From an uncultured Ruminococcus sp. (lineage in GTDB: Bacteria > Bacillota > Clostridia > Oscillospirales > Ruminococcaceae): 11,721 nucleotides of DNA. The translations under genes were made by a program, and so were the position numbers. Positions 7,009-11,721 of the stretch are shown here, in pieces. The first letter of the stretch is position 1. Each line of letters starts with the position of its first letter. The notes under the pieces were generated by a model. It did no database searches and was not told where the DNA came from. It saw only the letters and a list, made by a program, of their open reading frames with translations. The stretch is taken from positions 1 through 11,721 of the forward strand of contig CAJTWQ010000051.1 in NCBI GenBank assembly GCA_910579835.1. Direction: 5' to 3'.

Positions 7009-7182
7009 TTACATCAATACAGATTTCAAGTCATCCAAAAGGCTTCCTGCCGCTTTGAGCGTTTTTCCAGCATTTTTCTTTATACTGTATTTTTTCATGG
7101 GAGTAGCTGTAGAAAATGCATAATAGGTAAATCCTACCGCAGCTCCGGCAGCAGCTCCCTTAGCAAGATTTTTTATATCCAT
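7009..7182 (-). CDS. Small glycine/alanine-rich membrane-associated hypothetical protein, 57 aa
   Basis: ATG 7180-7182 is preferred to an upstream in-frame ATG at 7257, because GGAGT (7189-7193) sits 6 bases before it and the longer N-terminus looks non-coding. The 57-residue product has a short basic start, then a Gly/Ala-rich stretch AKGAAAGAAVGFTYYAF (7-23) of the glycine-zipper type, then a basic helix (MKKYSIKKNAGKTLKAAG, 29-46) and an acidic end. This layout resembles the small YtxH-like or cell-envelope-associated proteins that are common in Clostridia, though I cannot name a family. A single membrane-inserted helix is likely. It converges on ruvX with a 4-base gap. Its upstream region contains a short GCGGA/TCCGC hairpin (7209-7221) and then the palindromic element at 7289-7430. 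Confidence 0.7.
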   Translation of the reverse strand: MDIKNLAKGAAAGAAVGFTYYAFSTATPMKKYSIKKNAGKTLKAAGSLLDDLKSVLM

Positions 7183-7288
7183 GATTTTACTCCGATTCTG
7201 TTTATTACGCGGATTTTCCGCAAATTTATTATCTGCACGAAAAAGACAAAAATTCACTGGATAATTATGCTAAACAAAAAATTTCTTA

Positions 7289-7430
7289 GAACCTGTCTTT
7301 ATAAAGTTTATGCATAATTTTGTCGATGACAAGAAAAAATCCGTAGACAACTGCCGCACGGCAAGTTTTTTACGCAGTATCCGGCAAAATTTGCTCTAAA
7401 ATGCGTGAATGACATTGTGAAAACAGGTTC
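7289..7430. mobile_element. Putative 142-bp palindromic MITE with TTA target duplication
   Basis: The element starts GAACCTGTCTTTATAAAG. The reverse complement of its right end is GAACCTGTTTTCACAATG, so 14 of 18 terminal bases match and the first 8 are identical. TTA flanks both ends directly (7286-7288 and 7431-7433), as a 3-bp target duplication would. The two halves keep pairing imperfectly inwards, for example AATTTTGTCG against AATTTTGCCG. The symmetry centre, TGCCGCACGGCA, sits within 2 bases of the midpoint. No ORF fits inside. This is the structure of a non-autonomous, hairpin-forming transposable element. The TNA-type duplication and GA-C-CTGT ends recall the IS5 superfamily (IS427/IS1031 groups), but that comparison is from memory. 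It lies between divergent genes, only 20 bases upstream of the trmL start. Confidence 0.7.
7349..7371 (+). terminator. Terminator-like hairpin at the centre of the palindromic element
   Basis: AACTGCC and GGCAAGTT pair with one bulge around GCAC, and a run of six T follows (7366-7371). A run of A at 7333-7338 gives the minus strand a T-run too, but further from the stem. It could reduce read-through towards trmL, or simply be the core of the transposable element. Confidence 0.35.
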
Positions 7431-7437
7431 TTAAAAT

Positions 7438-7444
7438 GGGAGGG
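7438..7444 (+). promoter_or_regulatory. Ribosome binding site that decides the trmL start
   Basis: GGGAGGG lies 6 bases before ATG 7451. It overlaps the alternative upstream ATG at 7436, which has no such site, so 7451 is the likely start. The site begins 8 bases after the end of the palindromic element. Confidence 0.75.
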
Positions 7445-7450
7445 TTCAGA

Positions 7451-7951
7451 ATGCCTACGCTAAACATCGTGCTTGTTGAGCCGCAGATACCGCAGAATAC
7501 CGGAAATATCTCCCGTACCTGCGCCGTTACCGGAGCAAGGCTTCATCTTGTGCGGCCGTTCGGATTTGAGATTACGGATAAACATCTCAAACGTGCCGGA
7601 CTTGATTATTGGGACAAGCTTGATATAACCTGTTATGACAGCCTTAATGATTTTTTCGGCAAAAACCGTGACGGTAATTTCTTTTATTTCACCACCAAGG
7701 GACGTCTTGTTCATAGTGACGTAGTGTATCCCGACAATACCTATCTGATATTTGGCAGGGAGGACAAAGGACTTCCGGAGGAGCTGCTCTATACTAATCC
7801 CGGAAACTGTGTACGCATTCCCATGCGGAACGAACTGCGCAGTCTGAACCTTTCAAATTCAGCCGCAATTGCAGTTTATGAGGTGCTGCGCCAGTGGGAG
7901 TATCCCGATCTTTCCCGAGAGGGAAAACTGACAGGGTTTGTATGGGAATAA
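7451..7951 (+). CDS. trmL: tRNA (cytidine/uridine-34 2'-O)-methyltransferase
   Basis: TrmL is a SPOUT-class enzyme that methylates the ribose 2'-OH of the wobble base 34 in certain leucine tRNAs, using S-adenosylmethionine bound in a C-terminal knot. The 166-residue length from ATG 7451 matches the single-domain family. Motif 1 is PQIPQNTGNISRTC (11-24). Motif 2 is FGREDKGLPEELL (101-113). Motif 3 is RIPM (122-125) with RSLNLSNSAAIAVYEVLRQ (130-148). These motifs make the assignment firm within the TrmL/CspR group. Its upstream region is occupied by the palindromic element and no convincing promoter is visible. Either it is transcribed through the element or the element supplies the start. 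degV follows after 25 bases and is probably in the same transcript. Confidence 0.95.
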   Translation: MPTLNIVLVEPQIPQNTGNISRTCAVTGARLHLVRPFGFEITDKHLKRAGLDYWDKLDITCYDSLNDFFGKNRDGNFFYFTTKGRLVHSDVVYPDNTYLIFGREDKGLPEELLYTNPGNCVRIPMRNELRSLNLSNSAAIAVYEVLRQWEYPDLSREGKLTGFVWE

Positions 7952-7976
7952 TTCTGATAAAAAGGAAGTGTTAAAT

Positions 7977-8849
7977 ATGTCCAAAATAATGATATTGACA
8001 GACAGCTGCTGTGATCTGCCGCTGGAAACTATCGAAGAACTTGGAATAAAAGTTCTTCCGTTCACCCTTACCGTAAACGGTAGTGCTTTCAGGGAGATTT
8101 TTGACAAATCTACCCAGGAGGTTTATGAAATAATGTCTCAGACTGATGAAATTCCAAAGCACGCCATGATAAATTCAATAGCCTTTGAAGAAGCATACAA
8201 GGAGATTTACGAGCAGGGATATACCGATATTATCAGCGTATCCATTAATTCACTGGGTTCTGGAACTTATAATAATTCTATTACCGCCAAAAACGACTTT
8301 TTTGAAAATAATCCGGATGCCAAAGGAAAAATACGAATATTTAATCTGGATTCCAAATGCTACACGGTGTTCTATGGTTATCCTATAATGGAGGCGGTGA
8401 AGAAAATCCGCAAGGGAGTCGGTGCTGATGAAATTGTTGCATATCTGGAGGACTGGTTTAATGTATGCGGAATATATGCCGTGCCTTATAATTTGAAATA
8501 CGCCAGAAAATCGGGAAGAATTTCCGCAGCGGCAGCCTTTGCCGGCGAGCTTCTCGGTCTTAAGCCTATTATTCTTTTTGCTGATGGAAAGACGGAAACC
8601 GTAGAAAAAATCAGAGGCGAAAAGAATATCGTGCCAAAGCTTGTTGAATGCGCAGAAAAGAATATGACGCCACAGACGCCTTATATTATGATTCATGGAA
8701 GGGACAATACCCTTGCCAAGGAGGTGGAAAAGGAGCTTTTCAGGCGCACAGGAAGGAAGGCAGAAATGTTTGGTTCCATCGGTGCGGCTGTTGCTTCAAA
8801 TATTGGTCCTGATATCGTGGCGGTACTTGTCAGAAGAAAGGTAACATGA
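7977..8849 (+). CDS. DegV family protein with altered ligand-site residues
   Basis: DegV/FakB proteins are cytoplasmic two-domain proteins that bind a fatty acid; FakB members present it to fatty acid kinase. This one has 290 residues from ATG 7977, chosen for the AAGGAAG site and because the MSKIMILTDSCCDLP start matches the family. Other signatures are VLPFTLTVNG (26-35), SINSLGSGTY (89-98), NLKYARKSGRIS (172-183) and LLGLKPII (192-199) with DGKTETVEKIRG (203-214). Two usual positions differ. The TSQPS-type loop after the Pro-Lys pair reads PKHAMINS (60-67), and the C-terminal His-X-Gly-Pro motif reads SNIGPD (274-279), with Asn for His. In studied members these sites lie near the fatty acid carboxylate, so ligand choice may differ. 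No fatty acid kinase gene lies nearby. Confidence 0.93.
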   Translation: MSKIMILTDSCCDLPLETIEELGIKVLPFTLTVNGSAFREIFDKSTQEVYEIMSQTDEIPKHAMINSIAFEEAYKEIYEQGYTDIISVSINSLGSGTYNNSITAKNDFFENNPDAKGKIRIFNLDSKCYTVFYGYPIMEAVKKIRKGVGADEIVAYLEDWFNVCGIYAVPYNLKYARKSGRISAAAAFAGELLGLKPIILFADGKTETVEKIRGEKNIVPKLVECAEKNMTPQTPYIMIHGRDNTLAKEVEKELFRRTGRKAEMFGSIGAAVASNIGPDIVAVLVRRKVT

Positions 8850-8879
8850 CAATGCATCCGGCTAACACTTGCTGTGATT

Positions 8880-8963
8880 TAAAATGTACTTATGTATGCT
8901 TCAATATAGAAGATCTTGTTAGGTATCTTTTTATTCATATCTGATGTTTGTAAAACGTACTTA
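8880..8963 (+). repeat. Two 13-base direct repeats upstream of the ParB/BMP gene
   Basis: TAAAATGTACTTA (8880-8892) recurs as TAAAACGTACTTA (8951-8963), with one mismatch and a 71-base period. Both lie in the 142-base gap between degV and the TTG-started gene, the second one 28 bases before that start. They could be paired regulator sites. No clear terminator for degV and no convincing promoter was found in this gap. Confidence 0.35.
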
Positions 8964-8978
8964 ACACATTATAAGAAC

Positions 8979-8983
8979 AGGAG
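8979..8983 (+). promoter_or_regulatory. Ribosome binding site for a TTG start
   Basis: AGGAG stands 8 bases before TTG 8992. No ATG or GTG in frame fits this site, so the TTG is the start. A TTG start suggests modest translation. Confidence 0.7.
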
Positions 8984-8991
8984 ATATTAAA

Positions 8992-10905
8992 TTGGCATAT
9001 ACAGATTATCAGAAAGCACTGAAAATTGCTGAAAAAACATATAAGACCTGTGTTGCAAAGGGAAACTATCCATATCTTCCAGTGTTGGAGGACATGCTTT
9101 CACATGAGAAGCCCGGTTTTCAGATTCGTCTTGGTCTTGTGGATATTCCGATCGAGCTGATTGCCGGAACCTACACAGCAGGCAGAACAAATGCATTTTC
9201 ACGGGATTTTATGCCTCTGCTTGACTCGGATACTGAATTTGCATATAAGTGGTCGCAGCTTTACGATTCACTTACTGCCGATGGACAGCGCGACCCGATA
9301 ATTGCATTTGAATATATGAATCGCTACTACGTTGTTGAAGGAAATAAACGTGTAAGTGTTCAGAAGTTTCTTGATGCTGCCTCCGTAGAAGGTATAGTAA
9401 CACGAATAATTCCACCGAGAACGGATGCAAAGGATAATCGCATATATTATGAGTTTCTGGATTTTTATACAGTAACTAAAATTAATTATGTTCTGATGAG
9501 CAGCGAGGGATTTTATGAAAAGCTGCTTCACTATATACATACAGATGCAGATGCACCTTTTTCAGAGGAAGAGGCGCAGACTTTTAAGTTTATTTTCAAT
9601 ACTTTTCGCAAGGAATATGAGGATAAAGGCGGCAGAAAGCTGCGTTCTACTATTGGTGACGCACTGCTGACATATATCGGTATTTTTGGCTATGACGAGG
9701 TAAAGAGCAAAACTTCTCAGGAAATCCGTAAGGACATTGTGAAAATTTGGTCTGAATTGCTTATGATTGCCGATGACAAACCGTTTTCTGTTATTACTGA
9801 TCCTTCTGATGATCCTCAAAAACTTTCTCTTGCCAAGCTTCTTCCCGGAGGAAATACACCGCTCAAGGTAGCCTTTGTTCATTATAAAGAGCCTGATATT
9901 TCCGGGTGGTCTTACTGTCATGAGTTGGGTAAAGATCATATTGATAAAATATTTGGCGACCGCATCTCCACCAAATCTGTTTATACATATGACAGCTCAG
10001 AAATTGAAATTTTAGAAAATTTGATTGAAGAAGGGTATCGTGTAATTTTTACTACAACTCCGGTTTTGAGCGGTATAAGCTTGAAATGCGCTGTTCTTCA
10101 TCCGGATATTATCATCCTTAACTGTTCATTGAATACGGCATTCAGGCATCTTCGGACGTATTATCTGCGTATTTATGAAGCAAAGTTTATTGTCGGCGCT
10201 ATTGCCGGAATCTTAACTCAGTCAAATCGTATCGGTTATATAGCAGACTATCCGATCTTCGGTATGCCTGCCTCCGTTAATGCGTTTTCCCTTGGAGTAA
10301 AGCTGGTTAATCCCCGTGCATCAATTTATCTTGACTGGTCTACACTGAAAGATAACGATCCTCTTAGCCGTATAACCGCAAACGGTGTTGACATTGTTTC
10401 AAATAGAGACATTACCGCTCCTGTACAGGAAAGCCGCGAATTCGGTTTATACGGTCTTTCTGAGGAGAGCCGCTATAATATTGCTATGCCTGTTTGGAAT
10501 TGGGGGATTATGTATGAATCGCTTATTCGCTCTGTATTGCGGGGAACATGGAAAAATGCTGAGGACGGCAACCACGGTCTGAATTACTATTGGGGAATGT
10601 CATCAGGAGCAATCGACGTGATTTTCTCTCAGAGAATTCCATCCGGAACAAGACAGCTGATATGGATATTGATGAATCAGATTCGTTCCGGCACATTCTG
10701 TCCGTTTTCCAGCGAGATATTTGATCAAAACGGAATCAAACGCAATGAAGATGCTCATGTTATGAGTCCGGAGGAAATTGTAAATATTAACTGGCTTACT
10801 GATAATATAATAGGCAGTATTCCCGAAACAGATGCTCTTGATGAGGGTTGCCGTGAGCTTATCGAGCAGCTTGGAGTAAATTTGAACAGGGGAGAGAAAT
10901 TATGA
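8992..10905 (+). CDS. Cytoplasmic ParB-like/BMP-family (PnrA-like) fusion protein
   Basis: This 637-residue protein joins two domains not normally found together. Residues about 46-142 look like a ParB/sulfiredoxin-type domain: VDIPIELIAGTYTAGRTNAF (50-69), DGQRDPIIAF (97-106) and VVEGNKRVSVQKFL (114-127), where GNKR matches the ParB GERR box. A helical linker follows (about 150-285). Residues 290 to about 610 match the BMP/PnrA nucleoside-binding receptors: LKVAFVHYKEPDISGWSYCH (291-310), EEGYRVIFTTT (346-356), YEAKFIVGAIAGILTQSNRI (395-414), NAFSLGVKLVNP (430-441), and IRSGTFCPFSSEIFDQNG (564-581). Typical BMP receptors are lipoproteins of about 350 residues. This one has no signal peptide or lipobox, so it should stay in the cytoplasm. 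It starts with TTG and overlaps the next gene by 4 bases. Binding of a nucleoside or purine is the best guess for its ligand. Confidence 0.85.
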   Translation: MAYTDYQKALKIAEKTYKTCVAKGNYPYLPVLEDMLSHEKPGFQIRLGLVDIPIELIAGTYTAGRTNAFSRDFMPLLDSDTEFAYKWSQLYDSLTADGQRDPIIAFEYMNRYYVVEGNKRVSVQKFLDAASVEGIVTRIIPPRTDAKDNRIYYEFLDFYTVTKINYVLMSSEGFYEKLLHYIHTDADAPFSEEEAQTFKFIFNTFRKEYEDKGGRKLRSTIGDALLTYIGIFGYDEVKSKTSQEIRKDIVKIWSELLMIADDKPFSVITDPSDDPQKLSLAKLLPGGNTPLKVAFVHYKEPDISGWSYCHELGKDHIDKIFGDRISTKSVYTYDSSEIEILENLIEEGYRVIFTTTPVLSGISLKCAVLHPDIIILNCSLNTAFRHLRTYYLRIYEAKFIVGAIAGILTQSNRIGYIADYPIFGMPASVNAFSLGVKLVNPRASIYLDWSTLKDNDPLSRITANGVDIVSNRDITAPVQESREFGLYGLSEESRYNIAMPVWNWGIMYESLIRSVLRGTWKNAEDGNHGLNYYWGMSSGAIDVIFSQRIPSGTRQLIWILMNQIRSGTFCPFSSEIFDQNGIKRNEDAHVMSPEEIVNINWLTDNIIGSIPETDALDEGCRELIEQLGVNLNRGEKL

Positions 10906-11492
10906 AAATACTTGCACTTTCTGATGAGGAGGATAAGCTATACTGGGATTTTTACAAGCCGGGTATGTTTGATGACATAGATTTGATTATAGCCTGCGGG
11001 GATCTCTCGCCGCACTATCTTTCATTTATTGCGACCTTTGCACATGCACCGGTACTTTACGTCAACGGTAATCATGATGGGAAACCGGAAGCGCCTGAAC
11101 CGGAAGGATGTATATGTATTGAGGATACAATATACAACTTTAATGGTATACGAATTCTTGGTCTTGGAGGTTCCATGCGCTATAAAAACGGACCGAATAT
11201 GTACACACAGCGTGAAATGAGAAGCCGCGTCCGAAAGCTTTGGTTTAAGCTTTGGCGCAGCAACGGATTTGATATACTTGTAACTCATTCTCCGGCTTAT
11301 AAGCTTGGCGACGGTGATGACCTTCCTCATACAGGATTTGCCATTTTCAATGAACTTCTTGATAAATACAGCCCTAAGTATTTTATTCACGGTCATGTTC
11401 ATCTGAACTATGGAAGCAAATTCAAAAGAATATCTGAGTACAATGATACAACTATTATCAACGCATATATCAAGCATTTGTTTAAATACTAA
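10902..11492 (+). CDS. Calcineurin-like metallophosphoesterase with a non-canonical first motif
   Basis: The 196-residue protein has the calcineurin-like phosphoesterase fold: CGD (32-34), NGNHD (55-59), a histidine block LVTHSP (126-131) and GHVH (164-167). The first motif, normally Asp-X-His, reads SDEEDK (7-12), with Asp8 kept and Glu10 in place of His. LGLGGSMRY (86-94) and LPHTGFAIF (141-149) mark a distinct subgroup. All later metal ligands are present, so activity on phosphodiesters or monophosphates is plausible, with an altered metal site. Its substrate is unknown. The ATG lies inside the stop of the preceding gene (ATGA overlap), which shows translational coupling and suggests joint function with the ParB/BMP protein. 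No terminator follows, so the HTH gene 90 bases downstream may share the transcript. Confidence 0.9.
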   Translation: MKILALSDEEDKLYWDFYKPGMFDDIDLIIACGDLSPHYLSFIATFAHAPVLYVNGNHDGKPEAPEPEGCICIEDTIYNFNGIRILGLGGSMRYKNGPNMYTQREMRSRVRKLWFKLWRSNGFDILVTHSPAYKLGDGDDLPHTGFAIFNELLDKYSPKYFIHGHVHLNYGSKFKRISEYNDTTIINAYIKHLFKY

Positions 11493-11510
11493 AATCTGCA
11501 TTTTTTATGT

Positions 11511-11562
11511 AAATCTGTAAAAAGAACAAGTCAGACAGTGTTTTGAATGTTTCAGAACAGAT
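11511..11562. promoter_or_regulatory. Inverted repeat upstream of the HTH regulator gene
   Basis: ATCTGT (11513-11518) and ACAGAT (11557-11562) are perfect inverted copies, flanked by A-rich and T-rich bases that extend the match (AAATCTGT against AAATATCTGT). They bracket the gap before the regulator gene and could be half-sites for its own control. The spacing is large and the sites short, so chance is possible. Confidence 0.25.
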
Positions 11563-11582
11563 ATTTAACGGAGGAGAATATA

Positions 11583-11721
11583 ATGAAGCTTGATCGTTTG
11601 ATAGGGATACTTTCTGTACTTCTTCAAAAAGACAAAATTACTGCTGCAAAGCTTTCTGAGCGATTTGAGGTATCTCGCAGGACGATCAACAGGGATATTG
11701 AAGAGTTGTGTAAAGCAGGTA
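11583..11721 (+). CDS. HTH transcriptional regulator, N-terminal part (YafY/WYL-type likely)
   Basis: The first 46 codons are in the window and the gene runs off the end. A very strong GGAGGAG site (11570-11576) precedes the ATG by 6 bases. The peptide begins MKLDRLIGILSVLLQKDKIT and continues AAKLSERFEVSRRTINRDIE, a winged helix-turn-helix of the HTH_11/DeoR type with its recognition helix around SRRTINRDIEEL (32-43). This start is typical of YafY-like regulators that carry a C-terminal WYL ligand-binding domain, but that part is outside the window. It could control the ParB/BMP and phosphoesterase genes upstream. Confidence 0.88.
   Translation, partial: MKLDRLIGILSVLLQKDKITAAKLSERFEVSRRTINRDIEELCKAG

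Noticed and set aside
7289..7430. Riboswitch or T-box leader for trmL
   Set aside because: The terminal inverted repeats and TTA on both flanks fit a transposable element better, and no conserved riboswitch or T-box core was seen.
8951..8976. A TTGTAA/TATAAG-like promoter directly before the TTG-started gene
   Set aside because: The -10 box would place the transcription start inside or after the ribosome binding site, leaving no usable leader.

Overview
The window looks like chromosomal DNA of a low-to-moderate GC Gram-positive bacterium of the class Clostridia, probably a Ruminococcus-like member of the Oscillospiraceae. This is an inference from family content: a GlgA-type glycogen synthase, the electron-transfer form of dihydroorotate dehydrogenase (PyrK plus class 1B PyrD), a DegV protein, strong AGGAGG ribosome binding sites and sigma-A promoters. 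No rRNA, tRNA or CRISPR array was seen.

Layout. (1) 1-112 is the 3' end of a plus-strand gene with a Pro/Thr/Asn repeat tail. It faces a minus-strand block across a bidirectional terminator (237-273). (2) 281-2654, minus strand, is a compact operon from a near-consensus promoter (2711-2739): glgA, then a HAD phosphatase/phosphoglucomutase-like gene, then an unrecognised 81-residue protein. (3) 2655-3060 separates the divergent operons. It holds the glgA promoter, a possible decayed coding fragment, and a perfect TTGACA-17-TATAAT promoter. (4) 3061-7004, plus strand, is a tightly packed unit: ABC-2 exporter ATPase and permease, pyrK, pyrD and the Holliday junction resolvase-like ruvX. (5) 7009-7182, minus strand, is a 57-residue glycine-rich membrane-type protein that ends 4 bases from ruvX. 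(6) 7289-7430 is a 142-bp near-palindromic element with inverted ends and TTA on both sides, best explained as a MITE, lying just upstream of trmL. (7) 7451-8849 holds trmL and an atypical degV. (8) 8992-11721 holds a cytoplasmic ParB-like/BMP fusion protein, a metallophosphoesterase overlapping it by 4 bases, and the start of an HTH regulator.

How the parts work together. glgA and its HAD partner suggest glycogen storage linked to sugar-phosphate turnover. PyrK and PyrD form the NAD-linked dihydroorotate oxidation step of UMP synthesis and seem to be co-transcribed with an efflux pump and ruvX. The most unusual unit is the last one. A protein with the fold of a nucleoside-binding (PnrA/BMP) receptor has no signal peptide and carries a ParB/sulfiredoxin-like domain at its N-terminus. 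It is translationally coupled to a phosphoesterase that lacks the usual first metal-site histidine, and an HTH regulator follows. This may be an intracellular nucleoside-sensing module, but no function can be read from sequence alone.
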